A stretch of DNA of 35,513 bases, taken from positions 1-35,513 of the forward strand of contig NZ_SMRU01000038.1 in NCBI RefSeq assembly GCF_004354015.1. Reading direction: 5' to 3'. Positions 17,108 through 24,786 of this stretch are shown piece by piece. Numbering within the stretch: the stretch's first letter is position 1; each line of letters opens with the position of its first letter. The DNA is from Arthrobacter terricola (GTDB lineage: Bacteria > Actinomycetota > Actinomycetes > Actinomycetales > Micrococcaceae). The notes below the pieces were generated by a model that saw only the letters and a program-made list of their open reading frames with translations, ran no database searches and had not been told where the DNA came from. The translations under genes and the position numbers were made by a program.

Positions 17108-18001
17108 ATGGATAACTCTTCATCCACACAAACACCGCTCATCATCGAAATCCGCAGCAACGAGATGGCCAGCAAGGAACTCAACCCCGCAATTCCTTAC
17201 GGTCCACAGGAGGTGGTTTCAGATGCCCTGTCCGCTGTGGAGGCTGGCGCGTCAATGATCCACTGGCATGCCCGCGATATTGATGGCGCCGAGCGGCCAG
17301 GAGAAACCGCGCTCTACCGCGAGGTAGTCGAGGGCATTCGAAGTCAGTCCGATGTGTTGCTTCACCCCACTCTCGGCTTCATCGGAACACAAAATAATGC
17401 GGAATCCCGAATCCGGCACATCCTGGAATTGAATTCGAATCCGGCCACCAAGATTGACATCGTTCCAGTCGATTTCGGCGCGTTCATTGCCGATACTTGG
17501 CTTGAAGACGAGATGGGCTTCGCGAGCACTGATGGGGTGCTCATGAACCGCACCGGCTACCTGGAGGAATTGCTCGGCACCATCCACGAAAACACCATCA
17601 AGGTCATGTCCGTGGTGTGGAGCGCCGGCGCTGTTCGCACGGCCCGGATCATGCAGCGTAAAGGCCTCTTGGCGTCAAGCGCGTACTGGCAGTTCGGCTT
17701 CACAGGCGACTCGGTTCCCGGTGGCCCGCCTCCCACCTTGGCTAACCTTCACACCTTCCTCGAAGCAATTCCTCAGGGAGACCCTTGGACTATCCACGTA
17801 CGCGACGGCGACGGTTTCGCGATGGCCTTGTGGGCCATCACTCTTGGTGGCCATGTCAGCATTGGCTTAGGCGACAACCCCTACTCCCGGCTGGGGCACC
17901 CGGACAACAGCGGGCTCGTCCGGAGGATTGTAAATATCGCTGAGTCTTTGGGGCGCCCTGTGGCAACAATCGAACACGCCCGCGAGATTATTGGTGTTTG
18001 A
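17108..18001 (+). CDS. BKACE-family (3-keto-5-aminohexanoate cleavage-like) enzyme
   Basis: This 297-residue member of the beta-keto acid cleavage family condenses a beta-keto acid with acetyl-CoA and splits it into acetoacetate and an acyl-CoA. Visible features are EIRSNE near residues 14-19, the metal-binding IHWHARD (His52, His54), HPTLGF and the C-terminal GLGDNPYSR loop. The specificity differs between members, so the substrate is open. Codon use differs from the neighbours, with many att, ttg, ggt and aat codons, suggesting separate acquisition. It is followed directly by the tail of a UPF0303-like gene, which suggests a recombination joint at about 18002. Confidence 0.82.
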   Translation: MDNSSSTQTPLIIEIRSNEMASKELNPAIPYGPQEVVSDALSAVEAGASMIHWHARDIDGAERPGETALYREVVEGIRSQSDVLLHPTLGFIGTQNNAESRIRHILELNSNPATKIDIVPVDFGAFIADTWLEDEMGFASTDGVLMNRTGYLEELLGTIHENTIKVMSVVWSAGAVRTARIMQRKGLLASSAYWQFGFTGDSVPGGPPPTLANLHTFLEAIPQGDPWTIHVRDGDGFAMALWAITLGGHVSIGLGDNPYSRLGHPDNSGLVRRIVNIAESLGRPVATIEHAREIIGV

Positions 18002-18007
18002 CGAGCC

Positions 18008-18174
18008 CTCCCGCCCGTGTTGTCGACACAGGTATTGTGGCCGCGGTGACTGTGTCGGGGCTTGCATCGGACTCCGACCACCAGTTCATCGTCGAAAGCA
18101 TCCGGGCCTATCTCAACGAAAATGCTCGCCATAAAACGAAACCCATGACCGCAGACAAAGGAAACAAATCGTGA
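18008..18174 (+). pseudogene. C-terminal remnant of a UPF0303/GlcG-HbpS-like gene
   Basis: Immediately after the BKACE stop, an open frame without its own start reads PARVVDTGIVAAVTVSGLAS and continues DHQFIVESIRAYLNENARHK to TGA 18172-18174. The VTVSGL...DH..VVEA.R pattern is typical of the C-terminus of the UPF0303 (heme-degrading-domain/GlcG) family, normally about 160 residues. Only about 50 remain. Its stop overlaps the GTG start of the next gene as GTGA, so the two were once coupled. The 5' part was probably lost when the upstream gene arrived. Confidence 0.6.
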
Positions 18175-19191
18175 CCACCTCTCCTCATGACAGCATGCCT
18201 GAACGACCGATCTGCTGGGGAGTCCTCGGCACAGGATTCATCGCAGGCATCCAAACACAGGACCCTGATCGAGAACGGTCACACCGTCCAGGCCGTAGGT
18301 TCCCGCAGTCATGAATCGGGCCAATCGTTCAGCGCCAGGTTCAGCATCCCCACTGTGCACGAAAGCTACGAAGCACTAGCCGCTGACCCGGATGTGGACG
18401 TTCTCTACGTTGCCACACCCCACACGTTCCATCACGCCCACGCGCTTCTCGCCTTGAATGCCGGCAAGCACGTCCTGGTCGAAAAGCCCTTCACTATCAA
18501 TGCCGAACAGGCGCAGGACCTCGTTGCGCTGGCCGAAGCCAAGAGGCTGGTAGTTCTGGAGGGCATGTGGAGCCGCTTTCTACCCCACATGGCCCGCATC
18601 CGCGAAATCATCAAAGAAGGAACACTCGGGGAAATCCGAAAAGTCATCGCGAGCCACAACCAGAACCTGCCCAAGGACCCGACCCACCGACTGAACGACC
18701 AGGCCCTCGGCGGTGGAGCACTGCTGGATCTTGGAATCTACCCGATCTCCTTCGCTTTTGACATCCTTGGCTCCCCCGAACGCATCCACGCCAGTGCATC
18801 AATGACCTCAACAGGCGTGGACCGCCAGACAGCGGTGATTTTTGAGTATGCACAGGGACAGCAGGCCCTCCTGGACTGCGCGCTGGATACCGCAGGGAAC
18901 AACCGGGCCTCTGTCATCGGCACCAACGGGTGGATCGACATAGATCCAACCTGGTACAGCGCCACAACCTTCACCCGATTCGACAGCGACGGGAGCGTTC
19001 TGGAGCGGTTTGCCCAACCTGTCAATAGCCGGCGCATGCAGTTCCAAGCGGCCGAGATGGAAGGACTCATCGGTGCCGGCCTCACGGCCGGCACCGTCCT
19101 TCCCCCGAGCGAGAGCGTCGCCGTCATGGCGGCCATGGACGAGATCCGCCGACAGATCGGCCTCAGCTACCAGGCCGATGCGGCGGAATAG
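18171..19191 (+). pseudogene. Gfo/Idh/MocA-family oxidoreductase with a one-base frameshift
   Basis: From GTG 18171 the frame reads a proper N-terminus with the Rossmann loop (ICWGVLGTGFIAGIQTQD). An extra C in the CCC at 18263-18265 then throws it out of frame. The remainder (LIENGHTVQAVGSRSHESGQ onwards) continues in the next frame to TAG at 19189-19191. It includes the EKPF motif, WSRFLPHMARIREII and the GGGALLDLGIYP region of the family. Removing one C gives a protein of about 340 residues, normal for the family. An ATG at 18187 in the second frame gives a product with a nonsense N-terminus lacking the NAD loop. A sequencing error is an equally good explanation. The likely role is NAD-dependent sugar or inositol oxidation. 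Confidence 0.8.
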
Positions 19192-19270
19192 CATCGCAGC
19201 CCGTCAACCCGAACGCGGCCGGCCAGCGGGCCTCTAGCCTGATGGTGAACGGTCGTCGCGGCGGGATCCT

Positions 19271-20779
19271 TCAAGACGAATCGGCGGCACTCTCGCGGGC
19301 AGCCGTCATCAGGCGCAGGAATAACGCGTACCGGCCATCGAGCAAGGCTTTCCACGCCGGATCGGGGTGGTGTGTCCTCACAACCTGGACGGCCCTGGAA
19401 GACGCCTCTTCCAGCCCGCCGTAGACGCCCACGCCAATACCGGCCATGATAGCGGCGCCGCGGGCGCCCGCTTCTTCGGCGTCGGTGACTTCGATCGGCA
19501 GTTGCAGGACGTTTGCCATGAGCTGCGACCATGCGGGGCTCTTCGCTCCGCCGCCGCACAGACGAACGGCGCCGGCGATCCGGAAACGTTCCTTCAGCGC
19601 GTCAACGTGCCATCGGTGGTTGAACACGATGCCTTCGAGCACCGCCCTGAAGAGGTCCGCCCGGCCGTGGCTGCCGCGTATCCGCGAAAACGTACCGCCA
19701 GGGTCTCCGACACCTTGTGGTGCCCCGTAGAGGTAGGGCAGAAACAGCGGAGAATCCTCGAAGGAACCCGGATCCTCCAAATGGGCCGAACTGACGGCAG
19801 CGGCATAGTCCGGAGTGCCATCTCCCCCGAAGACCTTCGTTGCCCATTCGAAGTTCGAGGCGCTGCTGGGGGATGTTGACATGTGCAGGTATTGCCCGGG
19901 GGTGACGAAGGTCCGGGCCTGCCAGCGGGAGTCGCTGACCGGTTGCTCCGAAACGATCTGGTTGATGCTGAAGGTGCCCATGGTGATGCTCATCGCGCCG
20001 GGCGTTCCGGCACCGATCCCGACGGCGGCGGCGTCGACGTCGTGTGCCCCGGTGATGACCGGCGTCCCGGCGGCAAGACCGGTCCGGTCTGCGCCTGTTT
20101 CGCTCACGGTCCCGGCGACGGACGCGCTGGAGACGATGGACGGCAAAAGGCGCCGAAGGTTTTCGAGTCCGTAGAGGCCCAGTACCTCCTCCGACCAGTT
20201 CTGGGTGGCGACGTCCGTGAAGGAGTGGCTGGCCTCGGTGGGATCGGTGGCGATCTTGCCGGTGAGCCGAAAGCGGAGCCAGTCTTTGCAGTGCAGCAGC
20301 TTGTCGGCTCGATCCAACGTCTCCGGCTCGTTGCGTTGCAGCCACGCCAGCAGTGCCGATGGGCTGTAGGCCGCGGGCACCTGGCCTGTGAGAGCCAAGG
20401 CCTTCATCCCTGTGGGGCCTTCGCCGAGCCGTTTGGCTTCGGCGAAGGCCCGTGCGTCGGTGGCGAGGATGGCCGGCCGCACAGGTTTCCCCGCGGCGTC
20501 GACAAGGTACAAGCCGTCGCCGTGCCCGGACAGCCCCACCGCGAGGATCTGCGAAGGGTTGACCCCGGCGGAGTTCAGGCACCGTCGGATCGCGGATGCT
20601 GTTCGTTCCCAGGTGAGGTCCATGTCCCGTTCCTGCCAACTGGGGCGCAGCGAGGTGGTCGGGATCGAGGTCGAGGCGGACGCTGTTTCCTGGCCGTCCA
20701 GGGTGAAGAGGACGGCCTTTGTGAACGTCTGGCCGGCGTCGATTCCGAGCAGGTAGTCGGCCTGGCCTGTTAGGCCCAT
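19271..20779 (-). CDS. FGGY-family carbohydrate kinase
   Basis: This 502-residue two-domain sugar kinase of the xylulokinase/glycerol kinase superfamily has the N-terminal phosphate loop GIDAGQTFTKAVLF (residues 14-27). It also has GHGDGLYLVD (the type seen in L-xylulose and erythritol kinases), TGAHDVDAAAVG with the catalytic Asp, and the C-terminal adenosine motif CGGGAKSPAWSQLMAN. It phosphorylates a ketose or polyol; L-xylulose-, ribulose- or tetrulose-type substrates are possible. Its start overlaps the preceding dehydrogenase by 10 bases. It is the last gene of the second transporter operon and converges with the Gfo/Idh gene across 79 bases. Confidence 0.88.
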   Translation of the reverse strand: MGLTGQADYLLGIDAGQTFTKAVLFTLDGQETASASTSIPTTSLRPSWQERDMDLTWERTASAIRRCLNSAGVNPSQILAVGLSGHGDGLYLVDAAGKPVRPAILATDARAFAEAKRLGEGPTGMKALALTGQVPAAYSPSALLAWLQRNEPETLDRADKLLHCKDWLRFRLTGKIATDPTEASHSFTDVATQNWSEEVLGLYGLENLRRLLPSIVSSASVAGTVSETGADRTGLAAGTPVITGAHDVDAAAVGIGAGTPGAMSITMGTFSINQIVSEQPVSDSRWQARTFVTPGQYLHMSTSPSSASNFEWATKVFGGDGTPDYAAAVSSAHLEDPGSFEDSPLFLPYLYGAPQGVGDPGGTFSRIRGSHGRADLFRAVLEGIVFNHRWHVDALKERFRIAGAVRLCGGGAKSPAWSQLMANVLQLPIEVTDAEEAGARGAAIMAGIGVGVYGGLEEASSRAVQVVRTHHPDPAWKALLDGRYALFLRLMTAARESAADSS

Positions 20780-21819
20780 CCAAGGTCCTTTGCGTTGATG
20801 GCACGCGCGATCTTGCCGGTTTGGGCGAATTCGGTGATCGCTTCGGAGACAAGGCGCGCAGACGTGCGGTTGGTGTCTTCCGTGTCTCCGCCGTAGTGCG
20901 TGGTGATGGTCACATTGTCGAGCGTACGCCAGCGGCTGTCTTCCGGCAGCGGTTCCTCGTCGAAAACGTCCAGGGCGGCACCGGAGATGGCCCCTTCCTT
21001 CAGGACGTTGTAGAGGGCGTCGTAGTCGACGAGGCGGCTGCGGGATCCGTTGATGAAGTAGGCGTCAGGCTTCATGAGGCGGAATTGGCGTTCGCCGATG
21101 AAGCGTTCGGTTTCCGGGGTGAGGCGGGCCTGGACGAGGATGAAGTCGCTCTGGCGGAAGACGTCGTCCAAGGTGCCGACGCGGCGCACGCCGCAATTCT
21201 CCAGAAGTTCTTCGCTGGCGTACGGGTCGAAGGTGATGATGTCGGGCTTGAAGCCAGCGAGGCGTTCGCTGGTGATCCGGCCGACGTGCCCGAAGCCCAC
21301 CATGCCGACGGTGCGGCCGGCGATTTCGATCCGGGCCCCGGGGAACTCTTTGCGCCAGCCGCCGCTCTTGACGCTGGCGTCGGCGCGGGCGATGTTGCGG
21401 GCTTCCGAGAGCATGAGGCCAATGGCGAGTTCAGCAACTGCGCCGGCGTTGCGGCCAAGGGCCTGGACGACGCCGATGCCTCGCCGGGTGGCTTCTTCGA
21501 CGTCGATGTTTTCGACCCCGGTCCGGGCGACGGCGATGAGCTTCAGGTTCGGTGCTTTGCCGATGAGTTCCGCGGTGATGGGGGCGAAGTGCAGGCCGAT
21601 GGCTTCGGCGTCGTGCACGGCGTCGAGGAGCGCTGCCGGTGCTTCGACCGCGTTGGCACCTTTGAATTCCGTGATTTGCTGGAGGGCGTGCTGCTCGGCC
21701 TTGGTGCCCTCCCATTCGACATAATCGACAGCGAATTCACTGCCGTCGAGGTATTCGGCGTAGCTGTCGGTGGGGATGAACTTGTCGCCGATGATCAGGG
21801 CGCGGAAGGTCTCGCTCAT
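20770..21819 (-). CDS. D-isomer-specific 2-hydroxyacid dehydrogenase
   Basis: This 349-residue NAD-dependent dehydrogenase has ARTGVENID, the Rossmann loop GFGHVG (175-180), the NGSRSRLVDYDAL region containing the catalytic Arg, DVFDEEPL with the catalytic Glu and TTHYGG with catalytic His308. ATG 21819 overlaps the preceding stop as ATGA; the frame is open to 22176 but that part is the shadow of the upstream gene. A sugar-acid or hydroxypyruvate-type substrate is likely, since it lies between a polyol dehydrogenase and an FGGY kinase. An acid-forming branch in a polyol operon is uncommon. Slightly longer than the usual 310-330 residues. Confidence 0.87.
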   Translation of the reverse strand: MSETFRALIIGDKFIPTDSYAEYLDGSEFAVDYVEWEGTKAEQHALQQITEFKGANAVEAPAALLDAVHDAEAIGLHFAPITAELIGKAPNLKLIAVARTGVENIDVEEATRRGIGVVQALGRNAGAVAELAIGLMLSEARNIARADASVKSGGWRKEFPGARIEIAGRTVGMVGFGHVGRITSERLAGFKPDIITFDPYASEELLENCGVRRVGTLDDVFRQSDFILVQARLTPETERFIGERQFRLMKPDAYFINGSRSRLVDYDALYNVLKEGAISGAALDVFDEEPLPEDSRWRTLDNVTITTHYGGDTEDTNRTSARLVSEAITEFAQTGKIARAINAKDLGWA

Positions 21820-22832
21820 GTCTGGTTCACAGCTTTCTGTGTGGGGGTGGGAAGGACTTGGATTTTCCGGCCGGAGCCGGCTTTGAACTGGTCGAAGGCC
21901 TCGGCGACGCGTGTGAGCGGGAGGCGGTGGCTGATGAGGATTTCTGCCGGCAGGACGCCGGTGGCGAAGAGTTCCGCGGCCCGGTCGAAGCTGTGCAGGA
22001 CCGCCATGGAGCCGGTGATGGTGATCTCCTCGTGATAGATCCGGTGCGGATCGATGGTGACGTGTGCGTCTTTGTCGGCGACGCCGAACTGCAGGAAGGT
22101 CCCGCCTTTGGCGACCCTGCCCAGCCCATCCTGGATGGCCTTGGCATTGCCGGTGGCGTCGATGACGATGTCCCAACCGTGGCGGGAGAATTCGTCAGCC
22201 GAAGCTGCAGCGTTCGTGCAGCCAAGAATCACGGCGGTGCAGCGCCGGTCCTCGTTGAGGTCGACGACGTCGACGCTCGCAGCACCTGTGGCCTTGGCCA
22301 GTTGCAGCATCATCAGGCCCATGGTTCCGGCGCCGTAGATGAGCACATGCGAGGCGAGCCGGGCACGGAGCACGTCGTAGCCGCGGACGGCGCAGGACAG
22401 GGGCTCGATCAGGGCGGCGTCCTCGAGCCGGACGTGGTCGGGCAACACGACGCAGTTGGCTGCAGGTACCGTGGTGTATTCGGCCATGGCTCCGGGGGCG
22501 TGGATGCCGATTGCGGCCCACTGCTCGCACAGGTTGCTGCGTCCGATCCGGCAGTAGGAGCATTCATGGCAGGGCATGTTGGGGTCGGCTGCCACGCGCG
22601 TCCCGATCGGGATGTGTTTGATGTCTTTGCCGGTGGCGACAACGGTGCCCGCGAACTCGTGGCCCGGGATGACGGGCAGGGACGGGGCGAAGCCGCCGGC
22701 CAGGATGTGAAGGTCCGTGCCGCAGATGCCTGCGGCCGCGATCTGCACCACGACTTCCCGTGGTCCCGGGATGGGGTCCGGAACCGTTTCCAGCTCGATC
22801 CGCCCCGGCGCGGAGATGAGGGCTGCTTTCAT
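21816..22832 (-). CDS. Zinc-dependent alcohol/polyol dehydrogenase, system 2
   Basis: This 338-residue medium-chain dehydrogenase has catalytic Cys37 (GICGTD), His58/Glu59 (GHE) and Glu143, structural cysteines 88, 91, 94 and 102, and GAGTMG at 167-172. It probably oxidises a sugar alcohol or secondary alcohol to a ketone with NAD(P)+. Met at 22832 (MKAALISAPG) is chosen because it fits the family N-terminus and lies 25 bases after the permease stop. An upstream ATG at 22871 would overlap the permease. It is not closely similar to the dehydrogenase of system 1, so the two operons probably handle different substrates. Confidence 0.87.
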   Translation of the reverse strand: MKAALISAPGRIELETVPDPIPGPREVVVQIAAAGICGTDLHILAGGFAPSLPVIPGHEFAGTVVATGKDIKHIPIGTRVAADPNMPCHECSYCRIGRSNLCEQWAAIGIHAPGAMAEYTTVPAANCVVLPDHVRLEDAALIEPLSCAVRGYDVLRARLASHVLIYGAGTMGLMMLQLAKATGAASVDVVDLNEDRRCTAVILGCTNAAASADEFSRHGWDIVIDATGNAKAIQDGLGRVAKGGTFLQFGVADKDAHVTIDPHRIYHEEITITGSMAVLHSFDRAAELFATGVLPAEILISHRLPLTRVAEAFDQFKAGSGRKIQVLPTPTQKAVNQT

Positions 22833-22857
22833 GGGGCGACCCCCGCGTCGCGGCCGC

Positions 22858-23754
22858 TCACTTGACTGCACCGAGGGAGAGGCCCTGGACGAGTTTGTCC
22901 TGGGCGGCGAACCCGGCCATGAGAACCGGGAGGGAGATAATCACCGCGGCGGCGCAGACCTTGGCCAGGAACAGGCCCTGGCTGGAGACGAACCCGGTAA
23001 GGAACACGGGGGCGGTGCCGGCAATGACACCGGTGAGGACGCGGGCCATGAGCAGTTCGTTCCAGCTGAAGATGAAGCAGATCAGGGCGGTGGCGGCGAT
23101 GCCGGGCGTTGCGACCGGGGCGATGATTTTCCTCAGCGTGAGCAGGAGGCCGGCGCCGTCGAGTTGGGCGGCTTCGAGCATTTCCACCGGGACTTCGGCG
23201 AGGAAGGAGCGCATCATCCAGACCGCGATGGGCAGGTTCATGGAGGTGTACATGAGGATCAGGAACCAGATGTTGTCCAGGACCCCGGCAGTCTTCGCGA
23301 AGAGGAACAGGGGCAGGATCGCTGCGACCACCGGCATCATTTTGGTGGAGAGGAAGAAGAACAGGACGTCGGTCCATTTCTTGACCGGCTTGATCGAGAG
23401 CGCGTAGGCGGCCGGAATCGCCAACGCCAGGACAAGGATCGTGGAGATGACCGAAGCCATGGCCGAGTTGATCATGGGAGGCCACGGGCTCACACCCGAA
23501 CTTGCGCCGAAGAATTCCTTGTAGGCGTCGATGGTGAGGTTGGCGGCGACCGACGGCGGGTTGGTCGCGGCGTCGTTCTCGGAATGGAAGGACGTGAGCA
23601 CCATCCACAGCACCGGCGAGGCAAACAGCAGGGCCATGAGCCATGCTGCCACGCCGGCTGCGGTCTTGTTCCGGGTCGGGTCCATCCGGGACTTGCCCTT
23701 GCGGATGCCCGGTAAGGCGTTCGTGGTGCGGGTGGTCTGAGCGGGGGCGGTCAT
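22858..23754 (-). CDS. Carbohydrate ABC transporter permease (MalG/SmoG type), system 2
   Basis: This 298-residue membrane permease is nearly identical along its length to the system 1 permease at 3287-4225 except for the first 20 or so residues. The EAA loop EVPVEMLEAAQLDGAG is present, and the protein ends GLSLGAVK like its paralogue. ATG 23754 overlaps the previous stop as ATGA, which decides the start although the frame stays open to 24285. Strong identity in the core with different N-termini suggests duplication of a whole transporter block followed by drift. Confidence 0.9.
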   Translation of the reverse strand: MTAPAQTTRTTNALPGIRKGKSRMDPTRNKTAAGVAAWLMALLFASPVLWMVLTSFHSENDAATNPPSVAANLTIDAYKEFFGASSGVSPWPPMINSAMASVISTILVLALAIPAAYALSIKPVKKWTDVLFFFLSTKMMPVVAAILPLFLFAKTAGVLDNIWFLILMYTSMNLPIAVWMMRSFLAEVPVEMLEAAQLDGAGLLLTLRKIIAPVATPGIAATALICFIFSWNELLMARVLTGVIAGTAPVFLTGFVSSQGLFLAKVCAAAVIISLPVLMAGFAAQDKLVQGLSLGAVK

Positions 23755-24719
23755 CGCGCTGCCTCCTTCTTGAAGAGCGAGAACACGGTGCGCAGGGCGA
23801 AGGTCGCGACGACGATGGTGCCGATCACGACGACGACGCCGGTTGCGGAGGCCAGGCCATACTCGTTGGCGAAGTAGAAGGTCTGGTAGATGGCGTAGGG
23901 CAGGTTGGCAGTTCCCAGGCCGCCGGAGGTCAGGGTGAAGACGGCGTCGAAGTTCTGGACGATGTAGATAGCGCCGAGCAGACCGCCGAGTTCCAGGTAC
24001 TGTCGCAGGTGCGGCAGGGTGATGTAGCGGAAGATCTGGAACGGCGTCGCACCATCCATCTGTGCCGCCTCGATCACGTCGGCGGGCTTGGACTGCAGTC
24101 CTGCCAGGAGGATCAGCATCATGAAGGGAGTCCACTGCCAGACCAGGGAAATGATCACGGCAAGGAGGGGTGTCTGGGAGAGCAGGTCCGGCTGGGGCGG
24201 GGTGTTGCTGCCAAAGAGTGACCAGATCCAGGTGAGTGTGCCGTTGATCAGCCCGTAGGTCGGGTTGAGGATGGCGTGCTTCCACACCAGTGCCGCAGCG
24301 ACCGGCACGATAAGGAACGGGGCGATCAGCAGGGTCCGGGCCAGGCCGCGTCCGATGAACTTCTTGTCCAGAAGCAGGGCCAGGCCGAGGCCGATGGCGA
24401 GGCTGGCCAGGACCACCGACGCTGTCAGGATCACGGTGGTGATGATCGCCTGGCGCAGGTCGGGGTTGGTGAGGACCTGGACGTAGTTGTCGAAGCCGGC
24501 AAAGCCCGTCTCGTCCGGGCGCAGGCTGTTCCAGTTCATGAACGAAATCACCAGGGTGACCACGAAGGGCAGCTGGGTGACGACGATCAGGAAAACCAGG
24601 GCGGGAAGAAGCGGGGCGCGGCGCGCCCAGGCTGCCGCCCGTTCGCGGGCTTTGGCGCCTCTGTTGTTTGGGGTGGCCCGCTGTCCTGTCCTGGAGGCGA
24701 GCGTCGTTGCGGAACTCAT
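23751..24719 (-). CDS. Carbohydrate ABC transporter permease (MalF/SmoF type), system 2
   Basis: This 322-residue membrane permease is the same length as the system 1 partner (4222-5190) and very similar from about residue 25 on (RERAAAWARRAPLLPAL...). The EAA loop is at about 213-240 (ADVIEAAQMDGATPF...). ATG 24719 gives the matching length; the frame is open to 24908 only as a shadow of the binding-protein gene. It lies 67 bases after the binding-protein stop, with a hairpin between. Together with the next permease it forms the channel of a CUT1 importer without a local ATPase. Confidence 0.9.
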   Translation of the reverse strand: MSSATTLASRTGQRATPNNRGAKARERAAAWARRAPLLPALVFLIVVTQLPFVVTLVISFMNWNSLRPDETGFAGFDNYVQVLTNPDLRQAIITTVILTASVVLASLAIGLGLALLLDKKFIGRGLARTLLIAPFLIVPVAAALVWKHAILNPTYGLINGTLTWIWSLFGSNTPPQPDLLSQTPLLAVIISLVWQWTPFMMLILLAGLQSKPADVIEAAQMDGATPFQIFRYITLPHLRQYLELGGLLGAIYIVQNFDAVFTLTSGGLGTANLPYAIYQTFYFANEYGLASATGVVVVIGTIVVATFALRTVFSLFKKEAAR

Positions 24720-24739
24720 TTTTCTGCCTAACTCCTGGG

Positions 24740-24773
24740 GTTTCCGCGCCCCGCAGGGGCGGGGCGCGGAAAC
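24740..24773 (-). promoter_or_regulatory. Intra-operon stem-loop, system 2
   Basis: GTTTCCGCGCCCC (24740-24752) pairs perfectly with its complement at 24761-24773 over an 8-base loop. It lies between the binding-protein stop and the permease start, the same position as the hairpin at 5202-5235 in system 1, but with an unrelated sequence. No T-run follows. It is probably an mRNA stabiliser or partial terminator. Confidence 0.75.
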
Positions 24774-24786
24774 GTCCCGATTGTTG

